Source of the DNA: Streptomyces sp. NBC_00234 | GTDB lineage: Bacteria; Actinomycetota; Actinomycetes; Streptomycetales; Streptomycetaceae | DNA length: 64,000 nt | Assembly (NCBI RefSeq): GCF_036195325.1 | Contig: NZ_CP108101.1 | Span: 5,642,001-5,706,000 of the forward strand | Direction of reading: 5' to 3' | Part shown: positions 1-10,231 of the stretch, in pieces | Layout: each line of letters begins with the position of its first letter | How positions within the stretch are numbered: the first letter of the stretch is position 1 | Notes under the pieces: generated by a model | The model's database searches: none | The model's input: only the letters and a program-made list of their open reading frames with translations | Told to the model about the DNA's origin: nothing | Program-made: the position numbers and the translations under genes

Positions 1-1164
1 GTCGTCCGGGCCTCCCATGCGCGAGGTCGGGGCGTAGAAGCCCGTGACCTGGTAGCCCCAGGAGCCGCCGAAGGGGTGCTCGGAGACCGGCATCAGCTCG
101 ACGTGCGTGAAGCCCAGATCGCGCACGTAGGCCGGCAGCTGGGTGGCCAGCTGGCGGTACGTCAGGCCCGGTCGCCAGGACGGCAGATGGACCTCGTAGA
201 CCGAGAACGGGGCCTCGTGGACCGGGCGGTCGCCCCGGTGCGCCATCCAGTCCGCGTCCTGCCACTCGTAGTGCGAGGCCGTGACCACCGAGGCATTGGC
301 GGGAGGCACCTCCGCCTGCCGGGCCATCGGGTCGGCGCGCAGGGTGTGCGAGCCGTCGGGGCGGCAGATGTCGAACTTGTACAGCGTGCCCTCGCCGACC
401 GCCGGGACGAACAGCTCCCACACGCCCGAGGAGCCGAGCGAACGCATCGGGAAGCCCTTGCCGTCCCAGTAGTTGAAGTCACCCGTGACCCGCACCCCGC
501 GGGCGTTCGGCGCCCACACGGTGAAGCGGGTACCGGTGACCCCCTGGTGCTCCATCGGCTGAGCGCCCAGAGCGGTCCACAGCTCCTCGTGCCGGCCCTC
601 GCCGATCAGATGCAGGTCGAGATCGCCGAGCGCGGGCAGGAAGCGGTACGGGTCGTGGACCTCGATCTCGTTGTCCTCGTAGGCGACCGCGAGCTGGTAC
701 TCGGGGACGGCGGACATCGGCAGGACCCCGGAGAAGAAGCCGTCGCCGTCCTCGTGGAGTTCCGCCCGGAGACCCTTGGCGAGCACGGTCACCGACCGTG
801 CGAAGGGGCGCAGCGCGCGGAACTCCACGCCGCCCCGGGTCTGGTGCGCGCCCAGCAGGTCGTGCGGGGCGTGGTGCTCACCGGCGAGCAGCCGGGCCCG
901 GTCCCCGCCGTCCATGGCGACGGCGGGCAGGACGCCCTTGCTGCCGCCACCGCGCCGGGGGCGGGGCGGGGTGGCGCCGGTCCGCTTGGCCCGGGTCCGC
1001 TTGGCCGGCGGCGCGCTGGCCGCGGGGGCCGCGCTCGCGGTTGCGGCCGGTGCCGTGGGGACGGCGGGTGCGGCCGGGGCGGAGACCTCGGTGGTCACCG
1101 GCTGCTGGACGGGCGGGACCTCGATGGGGTCCGACGTTTTGCGGGACGGCTTGCGGGCGGTCAC
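1..1164 (-). CDS. glgB: 1,4-alpha-glucan branching enzyme, N-terminal part (cut by window edge)
   Basis: Only the first 388 codons are present; the gene runs off the left edge. The enzyme transfers alpha-1,4 glucan segments to make alpha-1,6 branches, the last step after GlgE. The start is GTG at 1164, preceded by GAGGAGG. Residues 1 to about 75 form an Ala/Pro/Lys/Arg-rich low-complexity tail. The N-terminal branching-enzyme region and a CBM48 fold follow (for example FTVWAPNARGVRVTGDFN near residue 215), then the beginning of the GH13 barrel (LPSW, then GGSWGYQVTGFYAPTSR at the edge). It lies 62 bp downstream of mak in the same direction and is the last visible gene of the glgE-treS-mak-glgB operon. 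The family is certain; the catalytic residues lie outside the window. Confidence 0.95.
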   Translation of the reverse strand, partial: MTARKPSRKTSDPIEVPPVQQPVTTEVSAPAAPAVPTAPAATASAAPAASAPPAKRTRAKRTGATPPRPRRGGGSKGVLPAVAMDGGDRARLLAGEHHAPHDLLGAHQTRGGVEFRALRPFARSVTVLAKGLRAELHEDGDGFFSGVLPMSAVPEYQLAVAYEDNEIEVHDPYRFLPALGDLDLHLIGEGRHEELWTALGAQPMEHQGVTGTRFTVWAPNARGVRVTGDFNYWDGKGFPMRSLGSSGVWELFVPAVGEGTLYKFDICRPDGSHTLRADPMARQAEVPPANASVVTASHYEWQDADWMAHRGDRPVHEAPFSVYEVHLPSWRPGLTYRQLATQLPAYVRDLGFTHVELMPVSEHPFGGSWGYQVTGFYAPTSRMGGPDD

Positions 1165-1226
1165 AGAGACTGCCTCCTCGGAGGGGGAGAGAAGCGGAGG
1201 GGAAGGGGGAAGAGAGGCGGGGTGGT

Positions 1227-2759
1227 TCAGTCGGTCGCCGTGGCCAGGCGCTGGATCGCGGCCATCGGGACCGGCAGCCAGTCGGGCCGGTTCCGTGCCT
1301 CGTACAGCACCTCGTACACCGCTTTGTCGGTCTCGTAGGCGCGCAGCAGTTCCGGTTCGCTGCGCGGATCGGAGCCCGCGGCCTGCGCGTACCCCTCGCA
1401 GTACGCGGCGCGGCAGCGCGCCGCCCACTCGGCGTTCCACGGGCGGTGCGAGCGTGCCGCGTAGTCGAAGGAGCGCAGCATGCCCGCGACGTCGCGCACC
1501 GGCGGCTGCGGACGGCGGCGTTCCGGAAGGGGCCTGGCGGGCTCCCCCTCGAAGTCGATCAGCGACCAGAAACCGTCCTCGCCGCACAGCGTCTGACCGA
1601 GATGCAGGTCGCCGTGGACCCGCTGGGCCGCCCAGCCGCTGGCCCGGTCACCGACCGCGGCGACGGCGTCGAAGGCGGCGCGCAGCCCGGACACGTACGG
1701 CACGAGGGCCGGGACCGCCTGGGCGGCGGCCTCCAGACGCTCCGTCATCCCGGCGACGAGATGCCTGGTCTGCGAGCGGCGCAGCGCGGGCGTCGGGAGC
1801 GCCGCGGCCAGCGCGATGTGCACCTCGGCGGTGGCCCGTCCCAGCGCACGGGCCTCCGGCACGAAGTCGTGGCCCGCGGCGAGTGCGCCGAGGGCGAGCT
1901 GCCAGCCGTCCCGCGCGCCGTGCAGGAACGGCTGCAGGACACCGAGCGTGACCGGCTGCGGAGTGGTGGCCTCGAACCAGGCGACCGGGGCGGGCACCCG
2001 CCCGCAGCCTTCGCGGGTGAGCGCGAGCGGCAGCTCCAGATCGGGGTTCGTGCCCGGGAAGACCCGGCGGAAGATCTTGAGGATGAAGGCGTCGCCGTAG
2101 ACGAGCGAGGAGTTGGACTGCTCGGCGTCGAGCACCCGGGGAGCGAGCCCGGCGGGGATCGCGGCGGCACCCCGGTCGAAGCGGAGCGGGCCGAGGGGGC
2201 CGGGACGGCGGAACCGTTCCAGCAGAAGTTCGGCGACACGTGGGTCGTGCAGGCCCTCGTAGACGACGCGGCCGGCCAGCGGACCTTCCTGGATCCGGCC
2301 GATGAGGGCGGGGGCGAGCAGGGGCGGCAGCGTGGTCCGCACCCCGAGCAGCAGTTGATAGCAGTCGCCCGGCGCCGTCGCGGGCAGACCGGGCTGATGG
2401 GCCCTGACCAGCAGATGGAGGAGTCCGGGACCGGTGCCGGACGTACTCACCGGCAGTATCTCGGTCGCCGAGACGAGCGAGAACCGGGTGACCGGCTGCC
2501 CCTTGCCCGCGAACCAGCGCTGGCCGGGCAGCCAGGCATGGAGCAGGGGAGCGAGGGAGGGCAGGAGGTCCGGTCCGACGACAGGGCCGGCCGGTGCACT
2601 CGTCGGCACGCATCCGGACGTCTGCCCCGGTGCGCCGGTGGCGGCGCTGTCCGCCGTCACCGCCTCGGGGCTCGTCTGCGGAGGTGGCTGCGTGCTCGTT
2701 CGTGTGCTCTTCGTTTTACTCTTCGACGTGGCGACTCGAGTGGATGCAGCCTCCGACAT
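1227..2759 (-). CDS. mak: Maltokinase (Mak/Pep2)
   Basis: ATP-dependent phosphorylation of maltose to alpha-maltose-1-phosphate, the donor used by GlgE. It is 510 aa from ATG 2759, which has AAAGGA 9 nt upstream; an open frame continues upstream to 3062 but has no good ribosome site and overlaps treS. Residues 1-60 are a Ser/Thr/Lys-rich tail, followed by the typical LLHAWLPGQRWFAGKG entry to the kinase N-lobe. The aminoglycoside-phosphotransferase-like catalytic motifs are VHGDLHLGQTL near residue 381 and LIDFEGEP near residue 400. Family members are usually about 450 aa, so the extra length is mostly the N-terminal tail. Treated as co-transcribed with treS despite a 227 bp gap that contains a hairpin. 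Confidence 0.95.
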   Translation of the reverse strand: MSEAASTRVATSKSKTKSTRTSTQPPPQTSPEAVTADSAATGAPGQTSGCVPTSAPAGPVVGPDLLPSLAPLLHAWLPGQRWFAGKGQPVTRFSLVSATEILPVSTSGTGPGLLHLLVRAHQPGLPATAPGDCYQLLLGVRTTLPPLLAPALIGRIQEGPLAGRVVYEGLHDPRVAELLLERFRRPGPLGPLRFDRGAAAIPAGLAPRVLDAEQSNSSLVYGDAFILKIFRRVFPGTNPDLELPLALTREGCGRVPAPVAWFEATTPQPVTLGVLQPFLHGARDGWQLALGALAAGHDFVPEARALGRATAEVHIALAAALPTPALRRSQTRHLVAGMTERLEAAAQAVPALVPYVSGLRAAFDAVAAVGDRASGWAAQRVHGDLHLGQTLCGEDGFWSLIDFEGEPARPLPERRRPQPPVRDVAGMLRSFDYAARSHRPWNAEWAARCRAAYCEGYAQAAGSDPRSEPELLRAYETDKAVYEVLYEARNRPDWLPVPMAAIQRLATATD

Positions 2760-2936
2760 GGCATCGCGTCCTTTCCCCGGGCACACCACAGGATGCGAAG
2801 AGTGTCCCGGATTGCGGCAATGGCTGTCCGGCTGTGCGGGACGTGTCGGGAGAGGATGGTCCGTACGGACTCGATCTTTGGTCCCGAAGGGACCGGAGGA
2901 GCCCGGAAGGGCTCGATATGGGGGAGAGTGCCCCCT

Positions 2937-2960
2937 GCGGGGCGGCGGAAACCGCCCCGC
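2937..2960 (-). repeat. Perfect 9-bp hairpin between treS and mak
   Basis: GCGGGGCGG (2937-2945) and CCGCCCCGC (2952-2960) are perfect complements around a 6-nt loop. The hairpin lies 27 nt beyond the treS stop, inside the 227 bp treS-mak gap, with no T-run after it on the minus strand. It could be an intra-operon attenuator, an mRNA-processing or stability element, or a terminator. The sequence does not decide between these. Confidence 0.5.
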
Positions 2961-2986
2961 GAGAGGTCGTACGAAGCGACGCTCCG

Positions 2987-4707
<1,721 letters not shown>

Positions 4708-4711
<4 letters not shown>

Positions 4712-6891
4712 GGTGTGGGTGACCCTCCGGTCGGCGGGGACGGTCGCAGAACGACGATGTGCGCGGGTGTCACACCCGGCTCCAGACGCACATAGAAGGT
4801 CCTGCCCCAGTGATAGGTGTCGCCGGTGAGCTCATCGCGCACCGGTACGCGCTCATGCCAGTCGAGGCAGAGCTGTGGCATGTCCAACGAGACCGTGGCC
4901 TCCTGGGTGTGGTGGGGGTCGAGGTTGACGACCACCAGAACGATGTTCGAACCCGAGCGCTTGCTGTACGCGATCAGCGCCTCGTTGTCGACGGAGTGGA
5001 AGTGCACGTCGCGCAATTGCTGGAGCGCCGGATGGCGTCGTCTGATCCGGTTGAGCGAGGTGATCAGAGGGGCCAGCGAACGGCCCTCGCGCTCCGCGGA
5101 CTCCCAGTCCCTGGGCTTGATCTCGTACTTCTCCGAGTGCAGGTACTCCTCGCTCCCGGAACGCACCGGGGTGTTCTCGCACAGTTCGAACCCCGCGTAC
5201 ACGCCCCAGGACGGGGAGAGCGTCGCGCCCAGGACGGCCCGCGTCTCGAAGGCGGGACGACCACCGTCCTGGAGGTAACCGGGAAGGATGTCGGGGGTGT
5301 TCACGAAGAAGTTCGGGCGCATGTACGAGGCGGAGTCGCCCGAAAGCTCCGTGACGTACTCGGTGAGTTCCTGCTTGGTGTTACGCCAGGTGAAGTACGT
5401 GTACGACTGCTGGAAGCCGACCGCGGCGAGCGTGCGCATCATCGCGGGGCGGGTGAACGCCTCGGCGAGGAAGATCACGTCGGGATCGGTGCGGTTGATC
5501 TCGCCGATCACCTTCTCCCAGAAGACCACCGGCTTGGTGTGCGGGTTGTCGACGCGGAAGACGCGTACGCCGTGGTCCATCCAGAACCGGAGGATGCGCA
5601 CGGACTCCGTGACCAGCCCCCGCAGATCCTTGTCGAAGGCGATCGGATAGATGTCCTGGTACTTCTTCGGCGGATTCTCCGCGTAGGCGATGGAGCCGTC
5701 GGGCCGGTGGTGGAACCACTCCGGGTGTTCGGTCACCCAGGGGTGGTCGGGGGAGCACTGGAGGGCGAAGTCCAGCGCGACCTCCATGCGCAGGGTGCGG
5801 GCGGTCTCGACGAAGTGGTCGAAGTCGTCGAGGGTGCCGAGCTCGGGGTGGACGGCGTCGTGGCCGCCCTCGGCCGAGCCGATCGCCCAGGGCACGCCCG
5901 GGTCGTCCGGGCCGGGGGAGAGGCTGTTGTCCGCGCCCTTGCGGTGGGTGGTGCCGATGGGGTGGATCGGCGGGAGGTACACGACGTCGAAGCCCATGGC
6001 CGCGACCGCGGGCAGCCGCTCGGCGGCGGTGCGGAAGGTGCCGCTGATGATCCGGGTGGCGGGCGGCTGTGCCTTCGCGGCCTTGCCCGTCCGGCCCTTC
6101 TTCGCGCCCTTCGGCGGCTTGATCTGCTCCGTCCTGGCGCCTTCGGAGCGCGGGAACAGCTCGTACCAGGAGCCGTAGAGGGCCCGGCGGCGCTCCACGG
6201 TCAGGGGCAGCGGCCGTGAGGCGGTGACCAGTTCGCGCAGGGGGTGGCGGGTCAGGGCCTCGTCGGCGGCGGGGGCGAGCGCCGCGGCGAGCCGGGAAGC
6301 CGCCGGGCGCGCGGTGTCGCGCAGGGCGTCGGCCGCTGCGAGCACCGCCTCCCGGCCCTCCTGCTTCGGTACGTCCTCGGCGGCCCGCTCGTAGAGCGCG
6401 GCGCCCTCGGCCAGGACCAGTTCGGTGTCGATGCCCGCGGGGATCTTGATCTGCGCCGCGTGCCGCCAGGTCGCGACCGGGTCGCTCCACGCCTCCACCG
6501 TGTAGGTCCAGCTGCCTTCGGCCGACGGGGTGACGTCGGCTCCCCAGCGGTCCGTTCCGGGCGCCAGTTCACGCATCGGCGTCCATGGCCCCGGGCGTCC
6601 GCTGGGGTCGTGCAGGACGACGTTGGCGGCCACCGCGTCATGGCCTTCGCGGAAGACGGTGGCGGTGACCTGGAAGGTCTCACCGGCGACGGCTTTCGCC
6701 GGCCTTCTGCCGCAGTCGACGAGCGGGCGGACGTCGAGGACGGGAATGCGACCGATCATGGAATCACCTGGGGGCTGGAGCTCGGGAGGCACGGGGCGCG
6801 ACGGGGTGGCGGAGAGCTGTACGGGCGTGCCGCGGTTGTCGGGGTTTGTCCTTTGTAGCCGCTCTGCTGTCGACTGGCTGGTTGTGGGCAT
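4708..6891 (-). CDS. glgE: Alpha-1,4-glucan:maltose-1-phosphate maltosyltransferase
   Basis: Extends alpha-1,4-glucans with maltosyl units from maltose-1-phosphate (GH13_3). It is 727 aa from ATG 6891, with AGGAG 6 nt upstream; an internal ATG at 6759 also has an AGGTGATT-like site, but known S. coelicolor GlgE also has residues before the GRIPVLDVRP block, so the longer start is kept. Catalytic motifs are FRVDNPHTKP (nucleophile near residue 447), FLAEAFTRP (acid/base near 476) and NTPDILPGYL (Asp near 534). A Lys-rich stretch near residues 255-285 (PPKGAKKGRTGKAAKA) interrupts the usual sequence and looks disordered. First gene of the leftward operon, divergent from glgP. Confidence 0.96.
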
Positions 6892-6910
6892 GGCCGCTCC
6901 TGTCCGCGTT

Positions 6911-6932
6911 CACTCGAATGGCACTCGAATGG
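6911..6932. repeat. Tandem 11-bp direct repeat upstream of glgE
   Basis: CACTCGAATGG occurs twice back to back (6911-6921 and 6922-6932), directly upstream of the glgE ribosome site. A duplicated regulator half-site or a chance duplication are both possible. Confidence 0.6.
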
Positions 6933-6945
6933 GTGGTGCGCGGGG

Positions 6946-6973
6946 TATCCGCGCACGATTCGGTGCGCGGATA
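6946..6973. promoter_or_regulatory. Perfect 10-bp inverted repeat, candidate operator or hairpin
   Basis: TATCCGCGCA (6946-6955) and TGCGCGGATA (6964-6973) are perfect reverse complements separated by 8 nt. The repeat lies 55-82 bp upstream of the glgE start in the divergent promoter region. The dyad size fits a dimeric regulator site better than a terminator, since no gene ends here. The function is inferred only. Confidence 0.55.
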
Positions 6974-7437
6974 CGGACTGCCGGGGCTGCGTACCGGGGA
7001 AGCCTGCCCACGGTTCTCGGGTGGGCAATCCGGCGGTGTGTTAACTACTCGGTCGTAGCTGCCGGGTGCCCCGCGGCGGTGTGCCGCTCCCCGGCCGTCA
7101 CACGGAAGCCTTCCCTGTGCTCCGGAGGGCCACAAGGCCGCATGACGGTACGGAATCGGCCATATCAACTGGGGCGAATCCGTGCGTGTTGGGCCAACGG
7201 GTCCCATGGGGTGAGTGGGGCACGTCGTACGGACGGGGCGAGAGGCGCCGGTGTGTCCGGGCCTGGGGAGGAGCCGGGGCGCGGGGGTGCGGACGGGACG
7301 AGTCCGCCGGACCGGGTGAGCCGGTCGCGCGCCGTGGCAGGGTCCGGCGGCGCGCCGCTACCTTCGAGGGTGACGGAGAGGGCGCACACCGTGGTGCGTC
7401 CCCTCGGATTCGTACGTCCCCTGTAAAGGTGGAATAC

Positions 7438-10122
7438 GTGAAGGCCATTCGTCGGTTCACCGTGCGTCCCGTCCTCCCCGATTCCCTGCAACCGCTCCAG
7501 GACCTTGCCCGCAACCTGCGGTGGTCCTGGCACACCGAGACCCGTGAGCTCTTCCAGGCCGTCGACCCCGAGGGCTGGCGGCCCGCGGACGCCGACCCCG
7601 TCCGGCTCCTCGGTGCCGTGTCCGCCGGACGCCTCGCCGAGCTGGCCGGGGACCAGGAGTTCCTGCGTCGGCTGACCCAGGTCTCCGACGACCTCAAGGA
7701 GTACCGAGACGGCCCGAGGTGGTATCAGGACCAGCTCGCCGGCGGCGCGGAACTCCCCGCCGCCGTCGCCTACTTCTCGCCCGAGTTCGGTGTGACCGCG
7801 GCCCTGCCGCAGTACTCCGGCGGACTCGGCATCCTCGCGGGCGACCACCTCAAGGCCGCCAGTGACCTGGGCGTTCCCCTCATCGGAGTGGGACTGCTCT
7901 ACCGCCACGGCTACTTCCGCCAGACCCTGTCGCGCGACGGCTGGCAGCAGGAGCACTATCCCGTCCTCGACCCCAACGAACTGCCGCTCACCCTGCTGCG
8001 GGAGACCGACGGCACCCCCAGCCGGGTGGTGCTGGCCCTGCCCGGCGGGCGCTCGCTCCACGCCTGCATCTGGCAGGCCCAGGTGGGCCGCGTACCGCTG
8101 CTGCTGCTCGACTCCGACGTGGAGGAGAACGCGGCGGGCGAGCGCGACGTCACCGACCGGCTGTACGGCGGTGGCAGCCACCACCGTCTGCTCCAGGAGA
8201 TGCTGCTCGGCATCGGCGGGGTCCGCGCCGTGCGGACGTACTGCCGGCTGACCGGGACCGCCGACCCCGAGGTGTTCCACACCAACGAGGGGCACGCCGG
8301 ATTCCTCGGTCTGGAACGCATCAGGGAACTTTCCGAGACCGGGCTGGACTTCGACGCCGCCCTGGAAGTGGTGCGGGCCGGTACGGTCTTCACCACCCAC
8401 ACCCCGGTGCCCGCCGGGATAGACCGTTTCGACCGCCAGCTGGTGGCCCGGCACTTCGGGGACGACGGCGAACTGCCGGGCGTCGCCGTCGACCGGATTC
8501 TCCGCCTCGGACTGGAGACCTACGAGGGCGGTGAACCCGGCCTCTTCAACATGGCCGTCATGGGGCTGCGGCTCGCCCAGCGGGCCAACGGCGTCTCCAC
8601 CCTGCACGGGGCCGTCAGCCGGGAGATGTTCTCCGGCCTCTGGCCGGGATTCGACGCCTCCGAGGTGCCGATCACCTCGGTGACCAACGGCGTGCACGCA
8701 CCGACCTGGGTGGCCCCGGAGGTCTTCCGGCTCGGTGCCGGACAGGTCGGCGCGGGCCGGGCCGGCGACGCCCTCGTCGGCGGGCCGGTGGAAGGCGCCG
8801 CCGACGGCGGAGCGGGCGGGCGTCCCGCCGGCACGCCCAGGCGGTGGGAGGCCGTGGCCGGCATCCCGGACCGGGAGATCTGGGACCTGCGCCGGGTGCT
8901 GCGCGAACAGCTGGTCACGGAGGTGCGCAAGCGGCTGTACGCCTCCTGGCGGCGGCGCGGCGCGGGCACGGCCGAACTCGGCTGGATCGACGGCGTGCTG
9001 GACCCGGACGTGCTCACGATCGGGTTCGCCCGCCGTGTGCCCTCGTACAAGCGCCTCACGCTCATGCTCCGCGACCGCGACCGGCTGACGGAGCTGCTGC
9101 TCCACCCGGAACACCCGATCCAGATCGTCGTCGCGGGCAAGGCGCATCCTGCCGACGACGGCGGCAAGCGGCTGGTGCAGGAACTGGTGCGCTTCTCGGA
9201 CGACCCGCGGGTGCGCCACCGCATCGTCTTCCTGCCGGACTACGGCATGGGCATGGCGCAGAAGCTCTACCCGGGCTGCGACGTCTGGCTCAACAACCCG
9301 CTGCGTCCGCTGGAGGCGTGCGGCACCAGCGGGATGAAGGCGGCGCTCAACGGCTGTCTCAACCTCTCGGTGCGGGACGGCTGGTGGGACGAGTGGTACG
9401 AGCCGGACTTCGGGTGGGCGATCCCCACCGCCGACGGCTCCGCCACCGACGAGGACCGGCGCGACGAGCTGGAGGCGAACGCCCTCTACGCGCTGATCGA
9501 GGACCGGATCGCGCCGCGCTTCTACGACCGGGGCGGGGAGGGGATGCCGGATCGCTGGATCGAGATGGTCCGCCGCACTCTGGTCACCCTCGGACCCAAG
9601 GTGCTCGCGGGACGCATGGTGCGTGAGTACGTGGAGCGGCTCTACGCCCCCGCCGCACTGGCCCGGCGCTCCCTCGACCCGGCGGCGGCGCGGGAACTCG
9701 CGGTGTGGAAGGCCCGGGTCCGGGCCGCCTGGCCCGGGGTCGCCGTCGACCACGTGGAGGCGTCGGCGGCCACCGTCACGGGCGGCTCGGCGGAACTGGG
9801 CTCCACGCTGTCGCTCCGGGTGCGGGTCGCCCTGGGCGGACTGGACCCGGACGACGTCGAGGTCCAGGTGGTCGCCGGGCGCGTCGATTCCGGCGATGCG
9901 ATCGCGGACGCCCAGACGTTCCCGCTGAAGCCGGCCGGCGGTCACGACCTGGAGGACCGCTGGCTCTACGAGGGCCCGCTCGCCCTCGACCGCACGGGAC
10001 CGTACGGCTACACCGTGCGCGTGCTGCCGGCGCACCGGCTGCTGGCCTCCGGCGCGGAACTCGGCCTGGTCGCCCTGCCGGCCGAGGGCGCGGTGGACGG
10101 CGCGGGCGTACTGCTGCGCTGA
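7438..10122 (+). CDS. glgP: Alpha-glucan (glycogen) phosphorylase
   Basis: Releases glucose-1-phosphate from alpha-glucan. GTG 7438 (MKAIRRFTVRPVLP) has AAAGGTGGA just upstream and gives 894 aa; the frame stays open to 7066, but that part reads as promoter. Actinobacterial phosphorylase features are the N-terminal LARNLRWSWH block, YFSPEFGV, SGGLGILAGDHLKAASDLG, FHTNEGHAGFLGLERIRE and the PLP-lysine region EACGTSGMKAALNGCLNL (Lys near residue 633). A Gly/Ala-rich insertion at about residues 430-465 (VGAGRAGDALVGGPVEGA) looks like a disordered loop. Its position opposite the glgE operon puts glucan synthesis and breakdown next to each other. A strong terminator follows. Confidence 0.95.
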   Translation: MKAIRRFTVRPVLPDSLQPLQDLARNLRWSWHTETRELFQAVDPEGWRPADADPVRLLGAVSAGRLAELAGDQEFLRRLTQVSDDLKEYRDGPRWYQDQLAGGAELPAAVAYFSPEFGVTAALPQYSGGLGILAGDHLKAASDLGVPLIGVGLLYRHGYFRQTLSRDGWQQEHYPVLDPNELPLTLLRETDGTPSRVVLALPGGRSLHACIWQAQVGRVPLLLLDSDVEENAAGERDVTDRLYGGGSHHRLLQEMLLGIGGVRAVRTYCRLTGTADPEVFHTNEGHAGFLGLERIRELSETGLDFDAALEVVRAGTVFTTHTPVPAGIDRFDRQLVARHFGDDGELPGVAVDRILRLGLETYEGGEPGLFNMAVMGLRLAQRANGVSTLHGAVSREMFSGLWPGFDASEVPITSVTNGVHAPTWVAPEVFRLGAGQVGAGRAGDALVGGPVEGAADGGAGGRPAGTPRRWEAVAGIPDREIWDLRRVLREQLVTEVRKRLYASWRRRGAGTAELGWIDGVLDPDVLTIGFARRVPSYKRLTLMLRDRDRLTELLLHPEHPIQIVVAGKAHPADDGGKRLVQELVRFSDDPRVRHRIVFLPDYGMGMAQKLYPGCDVWLNNPLRPLEACGTSGMKAALNGCLNLSVRDGWWDEWYEPDFGWAIPTADGSATDEDRRDELEANALYALIEDRIAPRFYDRGGEGMPDRWIEMVRRTLVTLGPKVLAGRMVREYVERLYAPAALARRSLDPAAARELAVWKARVRAAWPGVAVDHVEASAATVTGGSAELGSTLSLRVRVALGGLDPDDVEVQVVAGRVDSGDAIADAQTFPLKPAGGHDLEDRWLYEGPLALDRTGPYGYTVRVLPAHRLLASGAELGLVALPAEGAVDGAGVLLR

Positions 10123-10162
10123 CGGTCCGGCCGGGGAGCACCACCGGCCCGGCAGGAAACGG

Positions 10163-10204
10163 CGAACGGCCCGGGAGGAGAGTGAACTCCTCCCGGGCCG
10201 TTCG
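10163..10204. terminator. 18-bp perfect hairpin, bidirectional terminator
   Basis: CGAACGGCCCGGGAGGAG (10163-10180) pairs perfectly with 10187-10204 around the 6-nt loop AGTGAA. It lies between the convergent ends of glgP (10122) and the M4 protease (10232), so it can serve both. Confidence 0.9.
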
Positions 10205-10231
10205 GTTCGGCTCAGCTCAGCGCGCTCGACC

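Larger units (their letters stand above)
6892..7437. promoter_or_regulatory. Bidirectional glgE/glgP promoter region
   Basis: A 546 bp gap with no gene-like frame, separating the divergent glgE operon and glgP. It holds a tandem 11-bp repeat (6911-6932) 20 bp before glgE and a perfect 10-bp inverted repeat (6946-6973). It also has a locally AT-rich patch near 7039-7050. No confident -35/-10 pair could be assigned by eye for either gene. Confidence 0.6.
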
